Source: Flavobacteriaceae bacterium TMED179
GTDB taxonomy: Bacteria > Bacteroidota > Bacteroidia > Flavobacteriales > Flavobacteriaceae
Length of the DNA: 6,770 nucleotides
Direction of reading: 5' to 3'
Assembly (NCBI GenBank): GCA_002169865.1
Contig: NHIC01000009.1
Location: forward strand, 12,176 to 18,945
Below, one piece after another: positions 1 through 6,381 of the stretch (positions are counted from its first letter, which is position 1; each line of letters opens with the position of its first letter). Made by a program: the position numbers and the translations under genes. The notes below the pieces were generated by a model. That model was not told the DNA's origin and did not search any database. It worked only from the letters and a program-made list of their open reading frames with translations.

Positions 1-84
1 ATTTTAATATTTTAATATCCTAATAATATTAATATGTTTTATTTTGTTTTGAAACTTAATTAAAGTAGCTATAAGCTTATTATT

Positions 85-100
85 GTAAAAAAGTTTTTAC
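85..100. repeat. perfect 7-bp inverted repeat upstream of the beta-barrel gene
   Basis: GTAAAAA (85-91) and TTTTTAC (94-100) are perfect reverse complements separated by two bases. The repeat ends 17 bp before the ATG of the gene at 118. A separate 10-bp palindrome, ATAAGCTTAT, lies just before it at 71-80. The symmetry is seen directly. Whether it is an operator, a 5'-UTR hairpin or a by-product of AT-rich sequence cannot be decided. No convincing -33/-7 promoter pair was found between 1 and 117, and no gene was seen in that stretch. Confidence 0.35.
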
Positions 101-117
101 TTTAACCTTTTAGAATC

Positions 118-900
118 ATGATATTGAAGCCTTTAAAATTCTATTTTTTTTTGTTCATACTTTTTTGTTTTGGCTTGCAGGCTCAAAATCAATTAGAAAA
201 AAGAGAACTTCATTTTTCAGGTAAAATAAATTTAACCAATAATGGTTTTTCATTTATTCCTCTTTTTTCTTTAGGAAAACCTGCCTCAACGGTTAATTTA
301 TCAGTTGGAGGTAAACGATTTAGCTTTGACCCTCAGTTTCGTTTTGATCTTGAAGGTATTAGACCTTGGTCCTTTTTATTTATTTGGCATTACATGCTAA
401 TTAAAAAAGAAAGGTTTCAAGTGCGCTTAGGAACTTATTTCCCTGCATATGCTTTCACAAAATTAGACTATACTAGAAATAAACGTGCCGTAGAAATTTT
501 AACTCCACAACGGTTTTTTATATGGAATACTTCCCTAAATTATGTTTTGAGTAATAAAATAAGTATTGGCCTTTTCTATCTTAATGGAATGGGACTAGAA
601 CAAGTAGATCAAACGGAGCGAGCAAATTTTATTTCTTTTAGAGCAAATATTAATAATATAAAATTAAGTAACAGTTTGAGTTTAGTTTTTAATCCAGAAG
701 TTTATTTTTTAAAAATTGATGCAAATCAAGGATTCTATGTTGCTCAAACTTTCGCAATTAAACACTCTAAATCTCCATTTTCAATATCCACTGCTATGAA
801 TAAATCAATTAGCTCTAGTATAAACGCAAAGTCTTTTGATTGGAACATAGGAATCAATTATAATTTTAAAAGTACTTATCAAAAAAATACTGTTAATTAA
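118..900 (+). CDS. secreted, probably outer-membrane beta-barrel protein of unknown function
   Basis: A 260-residue protein of no family I can name. Residues 1-22 form a signal peptide: a basic N-terminus (K4, K7), a very hydrophobic core rich in F and L (8-18), and a likely cleavage in GLQA|QN. The ATG is the only start that includes this signal. C17 is not in a proper lipobox, so a lipoprotein is unlikely. The mature part has no further membrane helix. It shows alternating short strands rich in aromatic and polar residues, for example around 62-70, 99-114, 132-154, 167-175 and 185-214, and ends with FDWNIGINYNFKSTY, as in the last strands of Bacteroidota outer-membrane proteins. However, about six residues follow the last aromatic, so the usual terminal aromatic is missing. 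No Shine-Dalgarno is visible. It converges on the next gene with a 39-bp gap. The outer-membrane location is inference from composition, and the substrate is unknown. Confidence 0.75.
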   Translation: MILKPLKFYFFLFILFCFGLQAQNQLEKRELHFSGKINLTNNGFSFIPLFSLGKPASTVNLSVGGKRFSFDPQFRFDLEGIRPWSFLFIWHYMLIKKERFQVRLGTYFPAYAFTKLDYTRNKRAVEILTPQRFFIWNTSLNYVLSNKISIGLFYLNGMGLEQVDQTERANFISFRANINNIKLSNSLSLVFNPEVYFLKIDANQGFYVAQTFAIKHSKSPFSISTAMNKSISSSINAKSFDWNIGINYNFKSTYQKNTVN

Positions 901-939
901 ATTGAAGAGAATTTAAATTTAATATTTTTTTAAAATTTT

Positions 940-1416
940 TTAAGGAATACCTGCTTTAAGAACGCTATTGATAGCCATTCCACTCCCGGTTAGTATGTTA
1001 TAGCCTTGTATGACTCTAGTACTTGATCTGATAGTTATAATACACTTCTTACCTTTTTTAAGAATATTTAAAAAATCTTCTAATTCATATTTTTCTGAAC
1101 TAATTAGATCCTTAACCTCAAATATTCTGAAGCTATTTTTTTCAGTTATAGAATTTGATGCTTTAATCTTACGATCTAAAATCTCAAATAAAACATAATA
1201 TTCTTCCTCGGGTTTAAAATATTTCCCTTTGATTGAAAAATCTAATCCTAATCTTCTAGATTTAGATAAATTTAAAATAATACTATCTTTTAATTGAATG
1301 TTAAATTTTATCTTTCCAATTGCTTCAATACTTTTTTCAATACTATTAACTTTAAATTCCCATTGAGCATTTGCTTGTCCAAGAATCATAAGAAAAAGAA
1401 ATATAGTTTTTTTCAA
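940..1416 (-). CDS. small exported protein of unknown function with a TTG start
   Basis: A 158-residue protein not assigned to a family. The start codon is TTG (1416-1414). It is preferred because only this start gives a full signal peptide: K2-K3, a hydrophobic stretch at 5-12, and a likely cut ANA|Q after residue 17. The next in-frame ATG, at residue 10, would remove most of the signal. An in-frame stop a few codons upstream leaves no upstream ATG. The mature part (about 140 residues) alternates beta-type strands with charged segments rich in K and E. The C-terminal third (residues about 112-155) has a helix, then L-KKGKKC-I-I-I, a Y and GSGMAINSVL. This loosely recalls small periplasmic accessory proteins, but that is only pattern similarity. 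One cysteine (C124 region) remains in the mature protein, so no internal disulfide is expected. It is convergent with the upstream gene and divergent from the SRPBCC gene. A perfect hairpin lies 10 bp before the start. Confidence 0.7.
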   Translation of the reverse strand: MKKTIFLFLMILGQANAQWEFKVNSIEKSIEAIGKIKFNIQLKDSIILNLSKSRRLGLDFSIKGKYFKPEEEYYVLFEILDRKIKASNSITEKNSFRIFEVKDLISSEKYELEDFLNILKKGKKCIITIRSSTRVIQGYNILTGSGMAINSVLKAGIP

Positions 1417-1426
1417 CTTTAAATAT

Positions 1427-1443
1427 CTTATAAAAATTATAAG
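1427..1443. promoter_or_regulatory. perfect 7-bp inverted repeat next to the TTG start (possible 5'-UTR hairpin or operator)
   Basis: CTTATAA (1427-1433) and TTATAAG (1437-1443) are perfect reverse complements around AAA. The repeat ends 10 bp from the TTG start of the minus-strand gene at 1416. If transcribed, it would form a hairpin just upstream of the initiation codon, where a ribosome would bind. The symmetry is seen directly, and the function is inference. A/T-only stems are weak, and such repeats occur by chance in AT-rich DNA. Confidence 0.3.
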
Positions 1444-1466
1444 TTAAATATACCTATTCCTCATTT

Positions 1467-1492
1467 ACTTAATATAGATCTACATATTAAGT
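1467..1492. promoter_or_regulatory. 26-bp dyad with perfect 9-bp arms (candidate operator)
   Basis: ACTTAATAT (1467-1475) and ATATTAAGT (1484-1492) are perfect reverse complements with an 8-bp centre. The centre overlaps a second, nested palindrome, TAGATCTA (1475-1482). It lies midway between two divergent genes (starts at 1416 and 1579), a natural place for a dimeric regulator to act on both. A T-run follows on the plus strand (1492-1497), so the element also looks like a weak intrinsic terminator. However, no plus-strand gene ends before it, which makes an operator the better reading. Function is inferred only. Confidence 0.35.
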
Positions 1493-1503
1493 TTTTTAAC
1501 TAA

Positions 1504-1517
1504 TTTATGATCATAAA
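1504..1517. promoter_or_regulatory. 14-bp perfect palindrome centred on GATC (candidate operator)
   Basis: TTTATGATCATAAA is its own reverse complement over 14 bases with no gap. It is the third perfect dyad in the same 162-bp divergent intergenic region. It ends 8 bp before the candidate -33 element of the SRPBCC gene, a suitable place for a repressor or activator site. The symmetry is certain, and the role is a guess. Confidence 0.3.
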
Positions 1518-1525
1518 ACGAATAA

Positions 1526-1555
1526 TTGCAATTTGAATATTAAATTGTAGATTTA
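1526..1555 (+). promoter_or_regulatory. candidate Bacteroidota-type promoter for the SRPBCC gene
   Basis: TTG at 1526-1528 is followed, after exactly 19 bp, by TAGATTTA at 1548-1555. This matches the Bacteroidota -33/-7 arrangement (TTG, about 19 bp, TAnnTTTG) except for the last base of the -7 box. Transcription would start near 1560, leaving a leader of roughly 20 bases without a Shine-Dalgarno before the ATG at 1579. The spacer itself is a short dyad: CAATTT (1529-1534) and AAATTG (1542-1547). The match is imperfect in very AT-rich DNA, so confidence is moderate to low. Confidence 0.35.
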
Positions 1556-1578
1556 TAAATAACTATAATTTAATTCTT

Positions 1579-2013
1579 ATGATCCCTATCAAACATTTAC
1601 TTCACATTAATTCATCAAAAGAAAAAGTTTTCAAAGCACTATCAGATGAGAAATCCATGGCAAAATGGTATACTACTGCTGTTAGTGGTGAATTTAAAAT
1701 GGGTGCTATTATAACTTTTGAGTTTGTAAATTTAGCGAGCTTCAAGTTTAAAATTATTTCATTTCAGGAAAATGAACACATACATTTTGAATGTATTGAA
1801 TCTGAATGGGATAATATTGGGCATGTAATGAAATATGATTTAGATGAAAATGGAGAAAAAACAAGAATTAGATATACTTATGAGGGTTTTACTGAAATGG
1901 ATGACTCGTATTCAAATATGAACTATAGCTCAGGAAAATATCTCGAAAGTTTGAGACAGTATTGCCAATATGGAAAGGGGGAAGCATTTGGTTCTTCAAA
2001 TTATCGCTCCTAA
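1579..2013 (+). CDS. START-like/SRPBCC domain protein (AHSA1 type)
   Basis: A 144-residue cytoplasmic protein without signal peptide or membrane segment, covering one complete SRPBCC (Bet v1-like) fold of the usual length. The N-terminal strand (residues 3-10) leads into SSKEKVFKALSDEKSMAKWY (12-31), the helix-turn pattern of AHSA1-type proteins, where the tryptophan before the strand is typical. Antiparallel strands follow at about 35-50, 54-61, 67-73, 81-88 and 94-101. The long C-terminal helix, roughly 117-132, ends with YGKGEAFG, also typical of the family. The fold makes a hydrophobic pocket. Members range from Hsp90 co-chaperone-like domains to ligand-binding or stress proteins, so the ligand and role cannot be told. 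The ATG is the first in frame, with no Shine-Dalgarno. The gene converges on the GH15 gene with a 61-bp gap, and no functional link to the trehalose genes is evident. Confidence 0.85.
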   Translation: MIPIKHLLHINSSKEKVFKALSDEKSMAKWYTTAVSGEFKMGAIITFEFVNLASFKFKIISFQENEHIHFECIESEWDNIGHVMKYDLDENGEKTRIRYTYEGFTEMDDSYSNMNYSSGKYLESLRQYCQYGKGEAFGSSNYRS

Positions 2014-2074
2014 AAATATTCTCAATAAGAAGCCTTTATAAATAAAATTATTCAAATTTTTTATTCAAGCACCA

Positions 2075-3859
2075 CTAAATTTTTCCTACACTATTGAAGG
2101 AAAGAGCTGTATCTATTAATGCTAAATGTGAATAGGCTTGTGGAAAATTCCCTAGAAGTCTCTTAGATTCAAAGTCAATGTCTTCACTAAATAGCCCTAA
2201 GTGATTGCTGTAGCTTAATAATTTTTCAAAATACTCCTTTGCTTTTTTTACTTCTCCTATTTTAATCAGACTGTTAATGAACCAAAAAGTGCAGACTGTA
2301 AATGAGGAAGAAGGTAAGCCAAAATCATCTTTGTTTTTATATCGATATAAAAGACCATTATGAGCAAGTTCTTTTTCGATTGCTTTAACGGTATTTTTAA
2401 ATCGTATTTCATTTGCAGATACAAATCCATAATATTCAATTAATAGAACTGAAGCGTCAAGATATTTTGAACCATAAGATTGGGTATAAGCTTTAATATC
2501 CTTGTTCCATGCTTTAACTTCAATATCATTTTTAATTTCTTCTTTTAGAGGTTTCCACTTTAAGGCTTCTTCATCTTTTCCTACTATTTCAGCAATTTTT
2601 ATCGCGCGGTCAATAGCTACCCAACATAAAACTTTTGAGAAGGTAAAATGAAGGTCTTCAGATCGAAATTCCCAAATCCCTTTATCAGCCCTTTTCCAAT
2701 TATTTTTTACCACCCAAACAATCCCTTTGACTATTGACCATATTTCTTCAGTACGTTCAAAATCGGTCGGAAATTGCTTCATTTCTGCATGGATGGCATC
2801 CATTAAAATACCATATATATCATTCTGCTTTTGGGAAAAAGCAGCATTGCCAATTCTTACAGGTTTAGAATTTTCGTATCCAGAAAAATGATCTAGAAAT
2901 TCTTCTGTCAATTGCTGCTCACCATTTATTCCATACATGATTTGGAGCTTCTGATCCTTGTCAGGAATCAACTCTACTATATAATTAATAAAGTTTTTTA
3001 CTATTCTCTTATGCCCTAATTTAGAGATAACCCTTATCACCATTGATGCATCACGAATCCAACAAAAACGATAATCCCAATTTCTTACTTCGCCAATAGT
3101 TTCAGGTAATGAAGTCGTTACTGCAGCTAAAACTGCTCCTGTTTTATCGTATGACATAAGCTTTAACGTCATCGCGCTTCTAAGTATTTGATTATTATAA
3201 TAATCAAAAACAGGAGTCTTAGCACACCAATTCATCCAATAGACTTTAGTTTTGTCAAAATCTAACATGCATTTTGAAAGTGTCGGTAATTTTAATTTTT
3301 CATTGTAAGAAATATTAAAAAATAGTGTCTCATTTAATTTATGATATTCTTGTTTTATTAATTTTTTATGAGATAGGTTTGTATATAGAAATAAGCTGTC
3401 GTGTTTTGGATGATTCACTTCACTTACTATCATACCTTTTTTGGATTTATGAAATGTTTTACCTTGAGCATATTCTAGCTTAGGATCATATTCAAATTTA
3501 ATTTGTGGACTACCCGTAATAGGTTTTATGAAGCGTATAATTTCAGGTGGTGCAAAATAATCTCCTTTTTCATTTTGAAAACGTGGCATAAAATCAATTA
3601 TTTCAAAGACAGTTGAATCATTTTCAAATCTTGTAACTAAAATACATGAGTCTCCAAGATAGAATTGACTTATTTCATATTTATCATTAGGATATACTCC
3701 AAAGTCTCCACCTTTTTTTTTATCTAATATTTTCGCAAATACTGAAGGAGAATCAAACCTTGGAAGACAGCACCACTCAATAGAAGCATTTTTATTTATT
3801 AAAGCTGCAGATTTACAATTACCAATGATACCATAATTTAAATTTTGATCAGGATGCAT
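2075..3859 (-). CDS. glycoside hydrolase family 15 protein (trehalase or glucoamylase-like)
   Basis: A 594-residue intracellular enzyme (no signal peptide) with the standard two-part layout. An N-terminal beta-sandwich (about 1-200) opens with YGIIGNCKSAALI and SIEWCCLPRFDSPSVFA. An (alpha/alpha)6 barrel (about 215-590) follows. Family motifs in the barrel are EVRNWDYRFCWIRDA (257-271), YGINGE (309-314), GIWEFR (394-399), GLFSEDID (555-562) and NFPQAYSHLALI (571-582). By comparison with the family, E397 would be the catalytic acid and E559 the catalytic base, so the enzyme looks active. GH15 enzymes invert the anomeric centre while releasing glucose. This family branch includes both glucoamylases and trehalases such as the mycobacterial and Thermoplasma enzymes. 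The divergent neighbour makes trehalose, so trehalase is the preferred reading, but alpha-glucan hydrolysis cannot be excluded. The ATG (3859) places the start directly before the conserved N-terminal motif. No Shine-Dalgarno and no convincing promoter were found. Confidence 0.92.
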   Translation of the reverse strand: MHPDQNLNYGIIGNCKSAALINKNASIEWCCLPRFDSPSVFAKILDKKKGGDFGVYPNDKYEISQFYLGDSCILVTRFENDSTVFEIIDFMPRFQNEKGDYFAPPEIIRFIKPITGSPQIKFEYDPKLEYAQGKTFHKSKKGMIVSEVNHPKHDSLFLYTNLSHKKLIKQEYHKLNETLFFNISYNEKLKLPTLSKCMLDFDKTKVYWMNWCAKTPVFDYYNNQILRSAMTLKLMSYDKTGAVLAAVTTSLPETIGEVRNWDYRFCWIRDASMVIRVISKLGHKRIVKNFINYIVELIPDKDQKLQIMYGINGEQQLTEEFLDHFSGYENSKPVRIGNAAFSQKQNDIYGILMDAIHAEMKQFPTDFERTEEIWSIVKGIVWVVKNNWKRADKGIWEFRSEDLHFTFSKVLCWVAIDRAIKIAEIVGKDEEALKWKPLKEEIKNDIEVKAWNKDIKAYTQSYGSKYLDASVLLIEYYGFVSANEIRFKNTVKAIEKELAHNGLLYRYKNKDDFGLPSSSFTVCTFWFINSLIKIGEVKKAKEYFEKLLSYSNHLGLFSEDIDFESKRLLGNFPQAYSHLALIDTALSFNSVGKI

Positions 3860-3950
3860 AGGTGCTATTTTTCAAGATTTAGAATTGTTAAATTCAAATA
3901 TGCCAAAAATTATTCTAAGTCGTTCTAGGCTTCAAGCTATTAAAATTTTA

Positions 3951-3969
3951 AAAATCAAATTTTGATTTT
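3951..3969. promoter_or_regulatory. 19-bp perfect dyad in the GH15/otsAB divergent intergenic region (candidate operator)
   Basis: AAAATCAAA (3951-3959) and TTTGATTTT (3961-3969) are perfect reverse complements around a single T. A 10-bp palindrome, TAAAATTTTA (3941-3950), abuts it directly. The element sits 92 bp from the GH15 start and 142 bp from the otsAB start. A regulator bound here could control both breakdown and synthesis of trehalose. No T-run or gene end makes it a terminator. The symmetry is seen directly and the regulatory role is inference. It does not match the CG-centred LacI-family operators known for trehalose repressors. Confidence 0.35.
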
Positions 3970-4077
3970 GAAGATAAATATATTGCAACATTCTCTTTTT
4001 TTTTAACTTATACTTTTAAAAATCTAAAAACTAAAAGATTTAACGCTTTCAGTCCTTAAATTTTGTCCATAAGGTTC

Positions 4078-4085
4078 TATGTTTG
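4078..4085 (+). promoter_or_regulatory. -7 promoter box for otsAB
   Basis: TATGTTTG matches the Bacteroidota -7 consensus TAnnTTTG exactly and lies 25 bp before the ATG at 4111, giving a short leader of about 20 bases without a Shine-Dalgarno. No proper -33 TTG is found at the expected 17-23 bp distance. The nearest TTG (4063-4065) is only 12 bp upstream of the box. The promoter may therefore be weak or activator-dependent. Confidence 0.45.
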
Positions 4086-4110
4086 CAGATCTTAAAAATT
4101 AAATTATTGA

Positions 4111-6354
4111 ATGGCTAAAAATATAATTGTTTCAAACCGATTGCCAGTTCAGGCAAATAAAGTTGGAGATGAGTGGTCATTTACCCCTACAAGTGGAGGA
4201 CTTGCTACTGGAATGAAATCTTTTCATAAAGAAGGAGATTCCCTTTGGGTGGGCTGGCCTGGTGTTAGTTCTGATATTTTGGATGATAATAGCAAGAAAC
4301 AAATTCATGAAAATTTAGAAAAAATCAGATATTGTCCTGTTTCTTTGGATAATAACGAATTAGACCATTTTTATTTTGGATTTTCAAATAAGTGCCTGTG
4401 GCCACTGTTCCATTATTTTATAGAATTTCATCAATTTGATACCCAGCAATGGGAATATTATGTAAAAGTGAATCAGAAATTTGCTGATGAGGTTTTAAGG
4501 GTTATAAGAGATGGAGATAAAGTTTGGGTTCACGACTATCAATTACTTTTATGCCCGCAGATGATCAAAGATATTATGCCAGATGTCACTGTTGGTTTCT
4601 TTTTGCATATACCTTTTCCTTCTTTTGAAATTTTTAGAATTTTTCCAGAAAGAGAAAAATTACTTAATGGTTTATTGGGTGCTGATCTTATAGGTTTTCA
4701 CACTTATGACTATGAAAGGCATTTTTTAAGTTCAGTAAAACGAATACTTAACTTAGAGGTTAACTTCAATATTATACTTCACAACGGCCGTGAAATTACG
4801 GTAAATACATTTCCAATGGGTATTGATTATGATAAATTCGAAACTTCTGCATATGATAATCTTAAAATGGAAGCCTCAAAAAGCTCAGAATTAAAAAAAC
4901 AAATTAATACCCATAAACTTGAAAATAGAGGGAAACTTATCTTATCTATTGATAGACTTGATTATACAAAAGGAATCTTAAATAGATTATTAGCCTTCGA
5001 ACATTTTTTAGATTCCTTCCCTGAATATCATGATAAGGTCCGTCTAGTGATGTTAGCTGTTCCCTCTCGCTCTGAAGTGGTTCAGTATAAGAATTTAAAA
5101 CGTCAAACAGACGAGGTGGTAGGAAGAATTAATGGAAAGTTTGCCTCTGTTAACTGGACTCCTGTTTGGTATTACTATCGTTCAATGGAGTTTGAAAATC
5201 TAATAGATCTTTACGTTTCTTCAGATGTGGCAATGATCACGCCATTAAGAGATGGCATGAACCTTGTTGCAAAAGAGTACTTAGCTACACGTGTTAATAA
5301 TGATGGTGTTTTGATTTTAAGCGAGCTTGCAGGATCTTCCAAAGAACTTCCTCAGGCTCTTTTAGTAAATCCTTTTGATATTGAGCAACTATCTAAATCA
5401 ATCAAAACAGCTTTGGATATGCCATTAAAAGAACAAATAGAACGCAATACTTTATTAAGGAAAAGGATCAGACGATACGATATTAATAAATGGTCTTCAA
5501 ACTTTATGAAAGCCCTTCATGATTCATCTAAAAAAGAATTTAGTTCACAGGTAAAGTTAATTGACTCAACAATAATTGACAAAATTTCTAAAGCTTACAG
5601 TAGATCAAAAAATAGGATTCTATTTCTGGATTATGATGGTACTTTAGTAGATTTCAATGAAAACCCTAACAAGGCAACTCCTCCTAAAGAGTTACTCAAT
5701 TTAATTAAAACCCTTACCAAACAAGAAAATAATCATGTCGTTATCATCAGTGGCCGTCCATACGAGTTTTTAGAAAAATATTTTTCCCACATAAACGTAA
5801 CCCTTGTAGCAGAACACGGCCTCCATATGAAATACAGACAAAATAAATGGGATGATCTTTTTGTAAAACATCCCTTAAAAAACAAATGGGAGGAGAAAAA
5901 ATGCATAACTGGTGATTGGAAAGAGCATCTAATTCCTATTTTAGATACATTTACAGACAATACCCCCGGAACATTTATTGAACAAAAAACAAATTCCGTA
6001 GCTTGGCATTACCGTAAAGCTGATCCCGAATTGGGTACAAACAGATCCGTAGAATTGAAAACAGTTTTGACAAGTCTTCTACCTAACGGGTTGACTCTCA
6101 TGGATGGTAATAAAGTTCTTGAATTAGTCCCCACAAATATCAATAAAGGAGTTATAGCCTTAGAGCTATTAAATGAGAAAGAGAAAGATTATGATTTTAT
6201 TTTAGTAGCTGGCGATGATGTTACGGATGAGAATATGTTTTTGAATATGCCAAAGAAAGCATTTTCAATTAAAATTGGAAAGAAAAAAACAGGGGCTAAA
6301 TATTTTACACGAAACTATATTCAATTTTTATCACTTTTGAATAATCTGAATTGA
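4111..6354 (+). CDS. otsAB: bifunctional trehalose-6-phosphate synthase/phosphatase (OtsA-OtsB fusion)
   Basis: A 747-residue cytoplasmic fusion. Residues 1-470 are a GT20 synthase that joins UDP-glucose and glucose-6-phosphate into trehalose-6-phosphate. Residues about 500-745 are a HAD-type phosphatase that removes the phosphate to give trehalose. Synthase motifs in order: SNRLPV (8-13), TSGGLATG (27-34), WVGWPG (46-51), WPLFHY (97-102), VWVHDYQLL (138-146), GFFLHIPFPSFEIF (162-175), RLDYTKGI (282-289) and LRDGMNLVAKEY (379-390). R282, K287, D380 and E388 match the sugar- and nucleotide-binding residues of the family. One change is HDYQ where E. coli OtsA has HDYH. Phosphatase motifs: LDYDGTL with nucleophile D507 and acid D509, IISGRP (545-550), AEHG (567-570), GNKVLEL (666-672) and GDDVTDENMF (701-710). 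Both halves look intact and of full length. It is divergent from the GH15 gene and probably co-transcribed with the next gene 27 bp downstream. Confidence 0.97.
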   Translation: MAKNIIVSNRLPVQANKVGDEWSFTPTSGGLATGMKSFHKEGDSLWVGWPGVSSDILDDNSKKQIHENLEKIRYCPVSLDNNELDHFYFGFSNKCLWPLFHYFIEFHQFDTQQWEYYVKVNQKFADEVLRVIRDGDKVWVHDYQLLLCPQMIKDIMPDVTVGFFLHIPFPSFEIFRIFPEREKLLNGLLGADLIGFHTYDYERHFLSSVKRILNLEVNFNIILHNGREITVNTFPMGIDYDKFETSAYDNLKMEASKSSELKKQINTHKLENRGKLILSIDRLDYTKGILNRLLAFEHFLDSFPEYHDKVRLVMLAVPSRSEVVQYKNLKRQTDEVVGRINGKFASVNWTPVWYYYRSMEFENLIDLYVSSDVAMITPLRDGMNLVAKEYLATRVNNDGVLILSELAGSSKELPQALLVNPFDIEQLSKSIKTALDMPLKEQIERNTLLRKRIRRYDINKWSSNFMKALHDSSKKEFSSQVKLIDSTIIDKISKAYSRSKNRILFLDYDGTLVDFNENPNKATPPKELLNLIKTLTKQENNHVVIISGRPYEFLEKYFSHINVTLVAEHGLHMKYRQNKWDDLFVKHPLKNKWEEKKCITGDWKEHLIPILDTFTDNTPGTFIEQKTNSVAWHYRKADPELGTNRSVELKTVLTSLLPNGLTLMDGNKVLELVPTNINKGVIALELLNEKEKDYDFILVAGDDVTDENMFLNMPKKAFSIKIGKKKTGAKYFTRNYIQFLSLLNNLN

Positions 6355-6367
6355 TGTCAGTATCTTA

Positions 6368-6373
6368 AAAGGA
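6368..6373 (+). promoter_or_regulatory. ribosome binding site of the acyltransferase-like gene
   Basis: AAAGGA lies 8 bases before the ATG at 6382. It supports this start and stands out because no other gene in the window has a recognisable Shine-Dalgarno. It sits in the 27-bp gap after the otsAB stop, with no terminator between, consistent with internal translation initiation within one transcript. Confidence 0.55.
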
Positions 6374-6381
6374 TTAAAAAA

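Noticed and set aside
1..117. Searched for the end of an upstream gene or a promoter at the left edge
   Set aside because: Frames are short and stop-rich, and no TTG/TAnnTTTG pair with proper spacing was found. Only the AT-rich dyads at 71-80 and 85-100 stand out.
915..941. Possible terminator between the convergent genes at 118-900 and 1416-940
   Set aside because: AAATTTAA (915-922) can pair with TTAAAATTT (930-938) only with a bulged A. The stem is all A/T and it overlaps the stop of the minus-strand gene. It is too weak to call in such AT-rich DNA.
1010..1198. A 62-residue plus-strand open frame
   Set aside because: It lies wholly antisense within the exported-protein gene (940-1416). 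It has no supporting start context or recognisable domain and is best explained as a shadow frame.
1467..1497. Intrinsic terminator reading of the 9-bp stem plus T-run
   Set aside because: No plus-strand gene ends upstream of it: the neighbouring gene is on the minus strand and starts downstream of it, so an operator or small-RNA end is more plausible.
2041..2065. Possible terminator between the convergent SRPBCC and GH15 genes
   Set aside because: AATAAAA (2041-2047) and TTTTATT (2059-2065) are complementary, but the stem is seven A/T pairs with an 11-base loop and no T-run follows on either strand.
3895..3902. Possible -7 box for the GH15 gene on the minus strand
   Set aside because: Read on the minus strand it is CATATTTG, one mismatch from TAnnTTTG, but no -33 TTG lies at a suitable distance.
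4020..4041. AAATCT and AGATTT inverted repeat before otsAB
   Set aside because: The arms are only 6 bp with a 10-bp loop, which is expected by chance at this base composition.
5733..5960. A 75-residue minus-strand open frame
   Set aside because: It lies antisense to the conserved phosphatase part of otsAB and shows no family features.
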